A stretch of 64,000 nt of DNA from the NCBI RefSeq assembly GCF_901709675.1, contig NC_051100.1, positions 1,302,001 to 1,366,000 of the forward strand, given 5' to 3'. Position 1 is the stretch's first letter; each line of letters starts with the position of its first letter. The notes under the pieces were generated by a model, which did not search any database, was not told the DNA's origin, and saw only the letters and a program-made list of their open reading frames with translations. The position numbers and the translations under genes were made by a program. This document shows positions 46,560 to 59,269 of this stretch, piece after piece. This DNA comes from Syngnathus acus. Its lineage: Eukaryota; Chordata; Actinopteri; Syngnathiformes; Syngnathidae.

Positions 46560-47520
46560 GCATGTCTGATTGGACCTTGGGGAGGTGACAATTATAGCCC
46601 AGGAGATATTGAGCTTTTATTGTAGATTAGCATGCTAATAGGCTTTGATTTGACAGACCTCGCTTTCCCCCCGGAGAGCGACAGCCTCGAGCCAAACGCA
46701 GGGCTTGTCTAAGGGAGTAAACAGGGGGAGAAAAAAAAAAACGAAGGGCGGGCTTTGATTTGAGAAAGGGGAAAGTAGAGACTGGGGTGAGAAAGCTTGG
46801 TGATTGAGGTGGTTTGGAGGAGCGTGGAAGATATCGCTAATTAGCATGTGGAAGAAGAAGAAAGGTTGCGACAGAGGAGGTAACCCAGTCGTGATAAATA
46901 TGGTGACTTAACAGCCTGGCCTCCTCCCCTCCCTTTTGTCTGTGGAAGCCCACAGCTGTGGACTTAAGAACTCCTTTAAGGAAAGGAAATCAAAAGATAA
47001 TCCCAAGTTTGATGTTGGGAGCAACCTTAGAGCCAGAGGGGGAAGAGGGGTCACGGGTGTATAGGGCCAATGAGTTTAAGCCGTAAACCCTTGACAAAAG
47101 CTTCTGACATTGTCATTTCCTCCCCGTGTCTCTGAGTGTATTGGCAAAGTTGGGGAGCGCCTCCTCCGTGCATGACTTAACCGACTCAAGAAGAATAGAG
47201 AGATAAGCAAAGAGTTAAAGTTAATTTCCTCTCCAAAACAGATTCCCTCAGGTTGCATGGAATCCTCTTACCTGCGCCGCGTTTGCCAAAATGTTCCCTC
47301 GCAGATGTAAATATGCTCCGAAATGTGACTGACAGGTCTTTCTTCGAGTTTATGACTCAGATTGTTGCACAACTTGTGCCGTCTTATTGCATTACTGGAT
47401 AAAGAAACAGAACGAACAAAGCCTTCAATTACTACAGTAAGCTGATCTGCTGGAAAAGTTGTGAAGTGGGCCGTGGCATTTTGCTTGCCACGCGTTTTCG
47501 TTTTCAATCAACGCTGCTAT
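46560..47520. promoter_or_regulatory. Candidate enhancer block M
   Basis: Contains TAGATTAGCATGCTAATAGG (46624-46643), TTTGATTTGACAGACC (about 46644), GATATCGCTAATTAGCATG (about 46831) and GTGATAAATATGG (about 46892). Interspersed purine-rich stretches; no coding signal. Confidence 0.3.
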
Positions 47521-47937
47521 GGAGCTTTTTAGAATCTTGCAATGCGGTTTCTGATGGAGATGTGGAACAGAAACATATCCATTGATGCATCAAAGGTGGG
47601 CCCATAATTTCAGATGCATTGTATGTGGCAATCAGTGGGAAATCCCTGAGAGTTGTCATCTTTTCAAAATGTGACACGCTGCTGTAAACACACAAACTTT
47701 TCCAATTTGAATAAATCGTCTAAACTTTTGAATGGTACTCTATATTCCTTTTTTTTTTACTTTTCCAGAAATAAGCCAATTTGGGTCTAAAAGGGGCCGA
47801 TTGACTACTTGGGTCAATTTGATTCCACTTTTAAAAATTGTTATTTTTCGTTTCATACAAAACACCACAAGAATTTGGGATACCGTACATTGTTTGTAGA
47901 AGAAACTAAACACACGAAACATACACGATAATCATGA

Positions 47938-48140
47938 TATCATTTATTATTATATTATCATATTATTATGTTATTGTATTATAGAATGATTATACATATT
48001 GGAATGAGTAAAATTATTAATTTATTATTATCATATTACAATTGGAGGGAATTGTGTCGTATCATTATCGGTTTGAATCATATTGTTTCACATTGGATCA
48101 CAATTGGAATGAATCGTACCATAATTGGACTGAAGCGTCT
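47938..48140. repeat. AT-rich degenerate tandem array (TATTAT and ATTGGAATGAATCGTA-type units)
   Basis: TTATTATATTATCATATTAT-type repeats (47943-47985) give way to CAATTGGAGGGAATTG, ACAATTGGAATGAATCGTAC and ATAATTGGACTGAAGCG at roughly 24-70 bp spacing. It looks like an old decayed satellite. Confidence 0.5.
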
Positions 48141-48617
48141 CCCTCCAGATCTGATCGTAAAAGCGTTAATCATAGAGTAACATTGTACTCATCGTGCATA
48201 CGTCATACGTTTGAAATTGCATCCTGATATGTCTCATATCGGTCTCAGTGATGGAGATGCACTTTCCAAGTATCTAAGGCTTGTTTGCTGACGTTTAAAA
48301 CCATTGGTTTTATCTTACATGTGTTAAAGTGAGCAGACCTCATAAAACTTGACTTGATCATGTCTTGGGTAGCAAGGACAGAGATGCGGGGAAGGCCATA
48401 ATACATGTTCTGATGCTGACAGCTGACCTTGAAGAGCTCAGATGACAATCATCCCCGTATCTCAGTTAGTGCTTGTAGCCTATAAATGACTGTCCGGCCT
48501 TCCCAAGATGTCTCCTGCAGGTGTCGTGTTCGGTATTTCCTCGGAGCACATTTTCTTCACATGAGAACGTAATTGTCAATGATGAGGTCCTGGAGCTTGG
48601 CGAGGGCTCTGAAAAGA

Positions 48618-48669
48618 GGTGGGGTGGGGTGGGGGGGAGTCGTGGTGCTGGGGGGGGGGGGGGGGGGGG
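48618..48669 (+). repeat. G-quadruplex-prone G-rich tract ending in G20
   Basis: GGTGGGGTGGGGTGGGGGGG at 48619-48638, a short spacer, then G20 at 48650-48669. Multiple G4-forming registers on the plus strand. Confidence 0.85.
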
Positions 48670-49339
48670 CGATCTGTTGTTTTGTGCCAAAACTTCAGCT
48701 CTGGACGATCCAAGGGCTTGCCCTTTGGGACAGCTCTGGCCTGCCAAAAAAATGTCGTTCTGAGAGAAAAATAAGATTAATCTATCACCGCCTGCGCCAC
48801 AAGAGAAAAAAGTTGCACAACAGGATGTTTGGAGATAAGTGTACGTAATGAGCTGTTAATGCCTTGCAACAACGGAAATAAATGAATGTTGTGCTCACAA
48901 GGCCAAATCATCCTTGGCTGGGCTGTGTGGTGTTCTCTAAAACTGAGAAGCTACAACAAGAAGTCCATTTCCTGTTTTATGCATTTGTCATCATTGTTGG
49001 CATCAGATGCTCTTTAAGCCAAAGTCTCACGTGATCTGGTGAAGTTGCGTGAGATTTGCTGATGTGTCAGGTCGGAAGTAAGTTTTTATTATGACTAGGT
49101 ATGATTGTTCATCTCTTGGGGTTGCACTGTACTCTGCCTCATCCTGTGCTCAACTTTCCTGTTCTATGGCTGTCATCATATTTGGATTTTTGTGAATCTC
49201 CAGACGCATTTTTTTTAAGAACAAATTTCCCTTGATCAGACTGTCGTCGTTCCGAGCATGACAAAGCGCATATGTTTTCATCTCCTTCTCAACTTCATTG
49301 TCTGAGTTGTACTAAAGCGGGAAGAAGACTAAGTTGAAT

Positions 49340-49960
49340 CCATAACAACGCCACTTTAATGACACCAGCTATCTTCCTCTCGCTGTCGGAGAGCGGCGAG
49401 GATTCCTGCGAGCCTCTGAGGGCCGTGTGCTACAAAAGCGAAGACAGTAGGGCTTTGACAGCTCCAAGTGTCTAGGGCCAGCCAAATAATTGATAGCAGG
49501 CTGCCTGCATCCAAGGTCCTTTAGCAGTAATTGCAAGCAGAATCTGACTCTCTGATCTCACCAGTGGTATTGGCTATGCCAGAAGAGGCTGGCTTTGACA
49601 GATTGCTTTCCTGCAGTAATAACTAAGGCATGTTCTCCCCTTTTCTCACACAAGGCCGTACAAATGCTGCCTCCACCGCACAACCGGCCCCAAATCATCA
49701 CAGATTATTCTCCATGTGTATTTTTCTTTCGGCTCAGATTTTTCTGACAGGACCCTCTTCCACTAATGGCTTTGCCTCTTAAGCGTACATCATTTTTTTT
49801 CATGGGTGGGAGGCGGTGTTCATTTCAAGCCCGAAAGTGACAAATGTGTTTGCAAAAGAAGACTTTTGTTTCTAATTGCCCTGTGAGATGTATTGGCCTT
49901 AAAAGGATTTGGTCTACGTGTGACCGAGCAGCTGTGCTCTGAAAATATTTAAGATTAGAG
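49340..49960. promoter_or_regulatory. Candidate enhancer block N
   Basis: GGCTTTGACAG occurs at 49451-49461 and again exactly 140 bp later at 49591-49601 (TCF/LEF-like CTTTG plus TALE TGACAG). Also CCAAATAATTGATAGC (about 49482), GCAGTAATTGCAAGC and GCAGTAATAAC. Repeat-free and balanced. Confidence 0.4.
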
Positions 49961-50073
49961 AGCAGAGAGGGGGCTCAGAAAAAAAAAAAGAGGATTTTCC
50001 AAACACTTTCCGTTGCCATGGCTCTCGCCCTGAATGACAGCCCTGAAGGCTTTATGGCCTTTTGAGGGATGGT

Positions 50074-50113
50074 CCGCTCGCTCGCTCGCTCGCCCGCCCG
50101 CCCGCCTGCCTGC
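50074..50113. repeat. (CTCG)n/(CCCG)n/(CCTG)n tetranucleotide tract
   Basis: GCTCGCTCGCTCGCTC passes into GCCCGCCCGCCC and then CTGCCTGCC, a CpG-to-TpG decaying tetranucleotide repeat. Confidence 0.9.
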
Positions 50114-52030
50114 CCCTCCCCTTCCCTTCCTTCACCTCCTTGCCCGAATCTTCCCCTTGTGGGCTCAGTGGCACTCCTGCATGCTCACTGTCTGCACTGT
50201 AAAGCACTCGGGGATTTATTGTCAGCTGGAGTTTCCTTGATGGGGTGTAATAATACCGTGTCTTTCACACCCGCTAAGGTGGTAGAATCCCCCTCCCTCT
50301 GCTGATGAGAGGACCCCCGCGGGCTGCCCTGCGAGCGCCTGTGTTCTCCGGCGCACTCATAAGCCTGGCAGCTCCGCCCCATGGCTGTCCAAACAAGGTT
50401 TCTCAACAGGCCTCCACATCAAAAAGAGCATCATAGGGGGGGGGCTGCAGGAAAGTGAAGCGGCAGGATGCTGCTTTTAGGTATTGATTGAACGCATTTT
50501 TTTTCTTTTTTTTTTTTTTTTTACAAACAGAAGGAAACTTGTTTGGCTTTTGTTTCATGCAACTTCTGCTTATAAACATGCCCAAGATTGAGGATCATAA
50601 CGATAGCCAATGTTGGATTTCAAGTGAAAATCATTAAATGCATTGAAGTGTGCAAACACGCCAAGTCGCCCCCTCCCGCCGACTCCTCACCGTAGGAAAT
50701 GCCACAGCTCATCCTATTCGCTTCCAAAAGTCCGCCCTGTCAGTCTAATTTCATTTTTTTTTAAATAAAAGCTTAAATCACTGCAAATAAACACGCATAA
50801 ATGAGTCTGACAGGAACATGTGGAAAAGATATCAAACACAATATGAAGAAAGTCAAAAAGTCCCTAAATGCCTCAAAGCAAACGTGCGGCCCAGCGGGCG
50901 AGCTGCCAAACAGTATAAATAGAAACCCCTTTCAAAAAGCAGCGTTTTTAATGAAAAGTCTTTGGACTGATCCTGGAACTGTAGGGGGGCGGCAAAAGAA
51001 GGAGGGTGTGAGAGCAGACACTCACGCAGGTCAGGGAGGGACAAGATAGATGGATGGGCACGTCACGCTGCTTTGAGATGTCCAAACATAGACTCTTCTT
51101 AGTGGCGGATGCAATGTGAAAATGTAAATAAACTTTATAGGAACTAGGGGTCACAGCGAGGTTGGATTTATACTTTTGCCATTCACCCCGCCAAGCCCAT
51201 CCGTCATCCCCTTGCCCTCCCAAGGCCCCCCCACCATTTTCCTTCTACCAGGAATCACAAGACCCCTCAGATGAACTACAGCTGACCTTCTGGACACGAG
51301 GCCAGCTGGGGTTCAGATGCCAACGTTGGCGAGCTCTCGCTGTTTATCTCTCACTTGGGCCATTATGAGACATTCACGTTCTGTGCCTCTCTTTGCTTTG
51401 GAGCCCGAGCCCTTCTTTTTACTGTTGCTTTAGAGCTCTGAGCAAACTATTTGGAAGTGCTCTTATTTACGAAAGTATTTCGTTTGACCTTTGACACTTT
51501 CAGTATCTCAGCTACGTCATTTACCCAACACGGCAATTGTCATCCCATTTTGCACAAGGCCACATCAGTGCCGTAGCAGAAGGCCCTTTCATCCTTTTTC
51601 CGTTTGATTTCATTTCAATGTACTAACTTCATAACTTAAAGAAAACCCTTCTACTTTCATGGGTGAAATCTTGGGACTAATTTTACAAGTTCAGAATATG
51701 GAAACATTTGCCAGGATGCAATAAATGTGGCATTGTGGGTCCCGAACAAAGGCAGTTGACACCTTCCTACAAGGGGATCTCGCATGCTTTCATTCCGCTT
51801 TCCAACTCTGTGCACTTGTCACGGCATCGGAATATGCGAGCACACCTGCCTTCTCTAAACGACTGAGGGTCAGCTGGGAGCCGCTTTGATCAGAGTGACA
51901 GTTTGACTGCCTCGATGGGAGTGGCACTGATAATCCCTTAGCTTAACTCGTGCTTTTTTGGCCCAGCTGGGGTCGTGTCTCGGGATAAAGCGGCGGGGCT
52001 AAGACTTAATCAAACAGCGGGGCCGGTGGC
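50114..52030. other. Intronic sequence with two enhancer-like patches
   Basis: No gene. Balanced patches at 50620-50960 (including AGTATAAATAGAAACCCC at about 50912) and 51800-52030. A T run lies at 50506-50521. Confidence 0.35.
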
Positions 52031-52036
52031 TGAGTG

Positions 52037-52076
52037 AAGGCAAGGCAAGGCAAGGCAAGGCAAGGCAAGGCAAGGC
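52037..52076. repeat. (AAGGC)8 pentanucleotide microsatellite
   Basis: Near-perfect array of AAGGC units. No spacers, so this is not a CRISPR. Confidence 0.97.
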
Positions 52077-52964
52077 TCTTTGAGGGTTAGCGCATGGAAG
52101 GGCACATTTGGGATGGGGATGAATAGGCACAATTGGAGGATTAGAGTGTTTTGCCTACTTGCAAATAGGAGAGCTTCGGCAGGTCGTCCTTAAAGAGTCC
52201 TAAAGAGTTTGTCAGTGCGTTTAACCAAGCGACATGAACAGGAATCAGGAACTTGCAATCCTGAGATCGGCATGCACCACATTGGAAGTCGTCTTGGCAG
52301 TTGTGCTGAATCTGATGGTGTTTTCTTAAAAACCGACCAACATTTGCTCAGACTAGTCCTCGGATGATTGTTGAAAGTTTGTTTTGTAGCCGTTGTGATG
52401 TGATTGGAGTCATTCGATCATTCGATGTTGATATTTCTCAGCATACCAAAGCGGTCGAGTCTTTCAGACATTTATTAGCAACAATACTGTTATTGTGGCA
52501 TCGCCAACTAGTGGCCCGGTATGTGTATTGCAGCGCTTTACGTATTTTCTTTCGTGTTAGTGTTTTGATAAGACTATTGTCGATACAAGCAACTTTTGTA
52601 AAATACGAGACCATTGTTGTGTCAACGTACAGGTCGCAATTCATTGCGGTAGGTTTTCTTTTTTTATATTCTTCAGGATTTAGTAGTGGATGGATGGATT
52701 ATGGACAGACAACACATCATCTCTGTTGAAAATAAGTACAGACAACTCATTTTGAATTATAAACCCTTTTCTCAGTCTGTCACCTCTATTGATTTTGCAC
52801 CGCTTCAGTCTCTCATAGTTTATATCTAGCCATCAAATAGAGTTCCTGAGCAGGATTTAGTGTCACTGTGGGCCTGCTGGTGGAAGTGTGTGGTGGGACA
52901 CTACAGCAATGCAGCCCCGGTTATTGTTTAAATACAGAAAAAAAAAAAAAAGGAAAACAACCAG

Positions 52965-53172
52965 GAAGCATGGTGACCAGAGTGGTCGGCACATCTGGCT
53001 CACAATTCTGAGGTTTGTGGTTCGAGTCTCGGTTACAGATAAATCATTTCCTTGCGGAAATTGTCCATAGGGCTGAATGTGAGTGCGGTCGGTACAACCA
53101 GCCCAGACTGCCAAGCCGGCCGGGTCCAATAGGCTCCGGCTCACCCTATAGAAAATGAATGAATGAAGGGAT
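52965..53172 (+). mobile_element. tRNA-derived SINE-like relic
   Basis: An A-box-like TGACCAGAGTGG (52973-52984) and a B-box-like GGTTCGAGTCTC (53020-53031) lie 36 bp apart, as in a tRNA-type pol III promoter. Then come AATTGTCCATAGGGCTGAATGT and AATAGGCTCCGGCTCACC, typical of the 3' part of common fish SINE/non-LTR repeats, and a GAATGAATGAA tail. It is diverged and inactive. Confidence 0.65.
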
Positions 53173-53426
53173 GGATGAAAATCACCCAAGGAGATCTTCG
53201 CAACAGAGGACTGATGAGAGTAGCAGGTGGCAGTGCTTTAAAAATGGACGTAAAAGTAAATTGAGCTTTTCTATTTCAGGTTTATAATCTCAAAATGAGA
53301 CGATTGATTGCCTGGTGGCAGGAAAATGGCTTCAGCGGGTCTCATTACGATTATGATGGCGTTTTTGTTGTCGCACTCAGGACTAAGCTGTCAGAGGGAG
53401 GAAGACAGGGAGGACTCAGGCGTTCT

Positions 53427-53448
53427 TCTTCTTCTTCTTCTTCTTGCG
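53427..53448. repeat. (CTT)7 microsatellite
   Basis: Seven CTT units followed by a degenerate GCG CTT CTT C-rich tail. Confidence 0.9.
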
Positions 53449-53519
53449 CTTCTTCTTCCTCCCCCCCACCACCTCCGAATTACCTGCTGGGTCCGAGCTC
53501 TTTCATGCTCTTGTTGTGA

Positions 53520-54240
53520 CAGGTAGATTTATAAGGCTTGAAATTTGTACAAATCAGTTGTCATTCAGCAGGCAGCTGTCAATGTGTCAAGCTGTCAGGG
53601 CCCGCTGCGAGGAGACGCCTAAGGGGGGCTGTGCGAGGGGGCAACAGCCCAGGAAAAGGGAAATGGCTTCAAAGGGGCCCCGAACAGCTCCTCTTTCGGG
53701 CGGGCCTCCCCTGCCCCTGCGGAGACGCCATCGACTTGCTCTTGATGTCGAGCAAAGACGCGCCGATGCCTGACGCCGCTCGCCGCTAAATGGCTGCAAA
53801 CGTGTAATCTCTCCGAGGAGGCGTATTCTTGTCGCTAATGCAGCTAGCCTCTCTCCTTGGAGAACGGCAGCCATTGTCACAGGAGCTTGTCTCGTTTGCT
53901 TGGTTTTTTTTGTTTTTGATTGGCGGTGGCCTGCTGGGGGCGGCGACGGCCATGACAGCCACGGGGGTGGGGGGGGGGGGGGGGGGGGGCAAGGTGACGT
54001 GCGCACACCTTGGTCGCTGTCCTCCAATCCGTCTGCGCCGGCTTCACAGGAAACGCGGGGAGACAGGTGCGGAAACAAACGACAGCGGCTGACAGAGATG
54101 CGACGGCAGCACAACACACGCCTCCACGCCAGATGACAAAAACACGCTGGCATTTCTCTCTTTTTGCGCTATTATTGGTGATGTTGTCACCTTCAGTGGG
54201 CACACAGGTTGCTGGCTAATTAGCACATTGTCTCTGCTCT
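53520..54240. promoter_or_regulatory. GC-rich candidate regulatory block with G21 run
   Basis: Balanced to GC-rich, with CAGCTGTCAATGTGTCAAGC and CTGTCAGGGCC (about 53570-53605), CTAATGCAGCTAGCC (about 53836) and TTATTGGTGATGTTGTCACC (54173-54192). A G21 run lies at 53969-53989. The GC-rich open frames on the minus strand are compositional. Confidence 0.3.
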
Positions 54241-55043
54241 TGGTGACAAGAAGCGGGTGCTTATTATCAAAAAACGCAATGCGATGTAATTTGCACATTT
54301 GACCCATATTACATGAGTGAATAATGTTCTGTGGGTTGCTTATTAGTCAACATTTGAGGAATAAACAATTTACTGTGTCACTTTAACACAGGCACTATTG
54401 TTGTGCACGACCGTTATGATGTTGTCACATTTTGCTTTTTTTGACAGTCGGGTGACAATGTTGACATTCGGTTGTTATCACCTTGCAGTCAATTTAATGA
54501 CAATAACAGAACATTGTTTACATCCAGGGTGGCGCTAATGCTAATGTTTGCTAAGTACTGATACGATTGTAACAGTAGTAAAATAACTACAGTAAATAGA
54601 CTATTTGAAGAAAAGAAAAAACAATTAAATGAAAAGCATTAAGTTATATGTCTGCACCTGTCCACGACCTACTTTTGGGCCCCCCACCCGCCAGTTGAGA
54701 ATCCATGCTCTCAACATAACTCCGTTCCACTTTTGTGGATGGAGAAAATGGTCCAAATGAAGTTATGAATCACTCCCACCTCTGGCACACTTATTTGCTG
54801 AAGTGACTTTTGGGAAGCAATAGGGAACTGACAAGCGTCATGAGAAGGAGGGGAGGAAAAACTCTGCTTGCTAATTTGAAAGCTGAGGACTCAATTTATC
54901 CAAGCTATGCTACGCTAACTTCGCTAACCTGGCCACAGTCCAAGACCTGCTCCAACACAGCCGCAGTAGACATTCATCAGAGCTGCATGGCTACCCAGTA
55001 ATTAGCCTGATGAGGGTTTTTTTTTGTGTTTGGGTTGGGTAGG

Positions 55044-55099
<56 letters not shown>

Positions 55100-56660
55100 G
55101 TTGGGGGCTTCCTAATCGATTTATCACAGTGCCACCTGACAAAGTGGGGTCCCGGAAAGAACGGCTTTCATGGGACGCTGTTTGGAAGGTGACACTTGCT
55201 CAACAGCCTTGCAACAAGGGGGTGAAATATTAATCAAAGTTCTCCACGCAGCTATTAACAGCTGCCGGCCTTGTCCTCTCCTCTCCTCTGTGTGTTTGTG
55301 TGCGTGTTGTGTGCCAAGCAGCAGCAAGTGAGTCCACAGAGAGATGAGTGTGACATGTCGGAGTTTGTCTTGTGAAAATGCAGCTGTCCACGACATGACA
55401 GCTACAGCGTTTGCGGGCCCATTACCGTGTGTACGACATTTCCCCAGGAAAGGACTTGAAAAATGGAAATGTGGCCCTTGCAATATTAATTGCTGTCACA
55501 AATCATAAATAAGTTACAAAAAACATTGAGAGGAACAAAGTAGAGTGGTCACCATTATTTATTGGTCCGAATATTGAATGATTATTTTGTGGTATTGTAG
55601 TAGTTTATCTAGTTTTACTATAAATTTCGATTTGTTTTGATTTCTGGGGGCTTTGACTTCAAAGGCTCTGCCGTATCTTAAAAACAATCTGGTTTCTACT
55701 CATTAACCGTGGATTGCTTTTCATAGGCAGCCCTAGCTGAGGAAATTCTCACGAGAACGGCCTCCATATTATTTGACAATCATTCTGTGAACCAGCCCCC
55801 TTTTTGAGGCTGTCTTCTTTGACCTTTTGTGATTCCACTCGGTGAAATGTAATAGATTTGCACTTCAAAGAAACAGCTTTGGTTTACAAATGAAACCTGA
55901 AAGTGCTCGGCGGTCGCCCGATTTGGTTGCAAATTAACCGTTCATTGTTGTAAAGTTGTTGACACATGTTAAGCAAACTGGCGTTTGTGTAATGAATAGC
56001 TCGCAGATGTCATCGGCTTTATAAGGCGTGCGTGCCGAAAGGCAACGCGGAGGATTCACATGAGCTAAGTTATACGCTCCAAAAGGTCCTTTGTATCTAG
56101 AAAATGTTCATGTGGGGGGTTAACTGCTTTACCTAAGAATACTGACTCAAACCACTACAGCGGTTATAACATTTAAATTCCAATTGCCGGTTCATGTGAT
56201 GTGAAAAATGAGAGCAAGTGAGGCAAGACTTTTTTTCACCTTTTAACCTGACAGATAAGATGCCAACACAAGGTAAAACACATTGTTTTGATCTTTCATT
56301 CATTTTGGACGGACATCCAGTTCTGGCAATTTCTTTCTACTTGATGTTGACATTCCTTTCTGTGTTTTATGGCACATTTGATGCCCTGGAAATTCTTGTG
56401 TACCCTCTTGACTGATACCTTTTGAATTATGAGACCCCTCTGATGTTGTGGATGCTCTCTATAAATACTTGTTTGAATTTAACAATAACAATAACACTTA
56501 GTGACTCAATCCTTATTTAAACAGCTTTAAGAGAACATGTTATAAAACCATGTCTTGAGACAATAATTCAAATTAAATAAGGTCTCGGTGTAGAGATTTT
56601 GCCTGTTTTTAAATATATAAAATTTACTAGTTGACATAAAGGAGAGCTTTTGTGCTCAGC
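54241..56660. other. Intronic sequence, no gene
   Basis: AT-rich in parts. A repeat-free patch lies at 55660-56060. No protein-like frame or RNA gene was recognised. Confidence 0.4.
55045..55101. repeat. (TG)n microsatellite
   Basis: About 28 TG units with one GC interruption near 55095. Confidence 0.97.
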
Positions 56661-56950
56661 TCCACTGTTATGTTTCCCCTCAAGCTTTTTTGTTTGATGT
56701 CGTCAAGGCATATGTCGTTTAATAGCAATTAATCCCTCCACCCCCTACCGGCTGCCCCTCAGTAAATCAGGCATGCCAAAAAAGCAAACCTGAGCACACT
56801 GACTAATTAGAATCAATGCATAACGGGCCTCCTTCAGTCAAAACACTGCACTCTATAATTGCTCATAAATAAAGCCTTGCTGTTTTTGTGAGCGCTGTAA
56901 ACAGCTGAATGCTTCAATTAAGCACAAATACGTGTTCAGTGCAGGCTTTT
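56660..56950. promoter_or_regulatory. Candidate enhancer block O
   Basis: Balanced block with GTCGTTTAATAGCAATTAATCC (about 56714), CTGACTAATTAGAATCAATG (56799-56818), TATAATTGCTCATAAATAAAG (about 56854) and CTTCAATTAAGC (about 56912). A G15 run (56965-56979) follows. Confidence 0.4.
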
Positions 56951-56979
56951 GGAGGTGTGTGTGTGGGGGGGGGGGGGGG

Positions 56980-58560
56980 TAACCTCCCCCTCGAAGCCAA
57001 ATCCGATCCTTTTTTTTCATGCCGTGCGTGAGAAGCAGCCATCTTGTAAGCGTGATAGGTCCTCTTAGGTACTAAAAGTTTTCATTAAAGGCGTCTGAGT
57101 TGTGTTATTGACACGGCAGGGCGCCCACGTAGTATAAAACATTTATCAGCGCGCTTTTCCTCACCTAATAAATCATCCCAACAGGCTTGAGCATATGGCT
57201 GATAACACCTCGGAAAAAGCCACGCGCGAGTTTCCCTGGAATGGGCGGGAACGCCACCTCTGCAGCTTCCTCTTCCCGTTCGTCTCCCACAGTTATTTTA
57301 CAGGCCATTTTCTTGTTCACCTTATCACCTCTTTGTCACTGTTTCTTTTTTTTTTTTTTCTCTCCCCTTCGAGCCCAGAAGAAAGAGGGAAGCAATTCCT
57401 GTGTGTAAAGGAGCTGGGAGGAGATAACTCTCTCTCCTCCTTTCTCTCTTTCTCTCCATGCTGAGAGGGTCCTGGGAGGTGCACAGACTGATGGGAGAGG
57501 ATGATATATGTAGCGTCTGTGTCCCGGCTCTCCTCTGGCCCTTTGTCATTAATCATAGCCATTAGCTTTTCTCTCTGCAGCCTTGTCTGGGCTCTAGTAG
57601 CCCTCCAAAAAGCGACACCCATTTTCTCTTTCTCGCTCATATCTAGCACCAGAAAAAAGCCACCTAATACTGGAATATAACATGAGTTGCTTCTCGTTTG
57701 TATTTTGTTACGAACATCATTGGAAGCCAGCTTGATAGGCTTGTGTCACATTGCTCAAATAGGTTGAGAAGGAGCAAAAATAATTTGGAGGGAACTGTAA
57801 TCGTTTGGCAACACCCCACAGATGTGGCGTCCTCTCTACCGGAGGCTCACGTAGAACTCATTCACGGCTAGCGGAAGCTAGCAAACGAGTCCGACGTCAA
57901 CCAAAAGCTGATTGTTGCTCGCGCTAACAGAGTCCGAAGTCATTTCCTTTTGAACATTTCACTGTATGGCTGCACAGCCTTGTTTTCCGTTGACCAAAGA
58001 TACCACTCGCCCACATCAGTGGCCCCTTTCACGTAACTAAGTCAAGCAATCAATATTTAGCATCTAAAATGAGTACCAGAAGCTGCGTCATTGTGAACAG
58101 TGATTGGCCTCTCATTCTGAGCACCTTGTATTTTTTTCAGTATGGCCTCTGGAGGACTGAAGTGACCATTTGTGCAATTTCAGATATGGATTTTATAAGC
58201 ATCCCCCCCAGTCGCCCACACATACCCACAAAGGCAGTACTTTCCACTTTCGAGACCCTGTTTTACCTCATTTCCCTAACTGTACCATCCATAGTGTACC
58301 TAATGAAACGATTGCAAGTAGTTATTGCTGACTTATTACGTGGACACGCAGCTTTATCAAAGCGGCGCATTGATTTAGGAGAGTGCGTCGCGCGGAAAAC
58401 TCTGGGGATATTTCATTCGGCCGACTGTGTGGTCGTAATAATGGGAGCCGGTACCGAGTATGCATTATGCATAGAAAGACCATAGATAATTCAAACGTGA
58501 GGAACACATGCATTACCGACATAACCTCTCACGCCGTCTATTACATTAGATGGTGCTATT
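56980..58560. other. Intronic sequence, no gene
   Basis: CAGCCATCTTGTAAG (YY1-like on the minus strand) lies at 57037-57051. The 57100-57660 part is pyrimidine-rich with CT repeats. No gene. Confidence 0.4.
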
Positions 58561-58569
58561 GTTAGCCCT

Positions 58570-59260
58570 TTGCACTGGGATCCCATTACGGCGAAAACGT
58601 TAAGACGCGGCCGGCCGCACAGTTCCAGGCTTTGATGAAGCTCTAAACAGCTTAGTCAGCAGCGCTCGCTCCCATTTGACAGTGTTTGTCCCAGCTAGCT
58701 GCAGGTGCCCTCCCCATGAGATAAGCATTTGGCTCCTGTTAAGCTCCCCCCATAGACCTCCAAGGTGACAATGCAATTTACGTCTCGGTATAAAACAATC
58801 TGAACGATTTACGCCAGTTTAAGCTGTTTGTTGCAGTCGCCACGCCATCTCTCGCTGGCTCTCTCTCTCTCGCTCTCTCTCTCCGAGGGCCAATACCACG
58901 TCGCCTCCCTCATCCCTCGAGAGCGCAACATTGATCGTGAATGCAGAGATGGATCCATCCAGCACCTCCACCCCCACTCGTCTTTAAAATAGCTTTCACG
59001 GGAGCGACAATTATTGCAACATGCAGATGTCAGTAATTTCAATGCGACTGATGTGGTCGTAATGAAAACATCTGCGAGTGAGCGAGCCGCCGCGCTGCAG
59101 GATTTATGGCCTCTTTCGAGAGAAAAGGCTGAGATGACAATTTTTTTGTTGTTGCCGCACTGCTCCACACGCCATTGTTTTTCCCTCGCGTTTAAAGGTG
59201 CAGATCAATTAGCGTCCAGCACGGTTAGCTCGACCACTGACACCGACATGAAAAATGCAT
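58570..59260. promoter_or_regulatory. Candidate enhancer block P
   Basis: Balanced, with (CT)n at 58858-58883. CAATTATTGCAACATGCAG (about 59008), GTGCAGATCAATTAGCG (about 59198) and GATTTATGGCC (about 59100) look like transcription-factor sites. Confidence 0.3.
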
Positions 59261-59269
59261 GTGTTTAAA

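Noticed and set aside
52037-52076. Regular short repeats resembling a CRISPR array
   Set aside because: A pure pentanucleotide microsatellite without spacers in a vertebrate genome.
52965-53040. A functional tRNA gene at the A-box/B-box match
   Set aside because: No cloverleaf with acceptor stem can be formed by eye, and the downstream sequence is a SINE tail; it is a repeat relic.
53587-54153. 188-codon minus-strand open frame
   Set aside because: Proline run produced by the G21 tract and GC bias; not protein-like.
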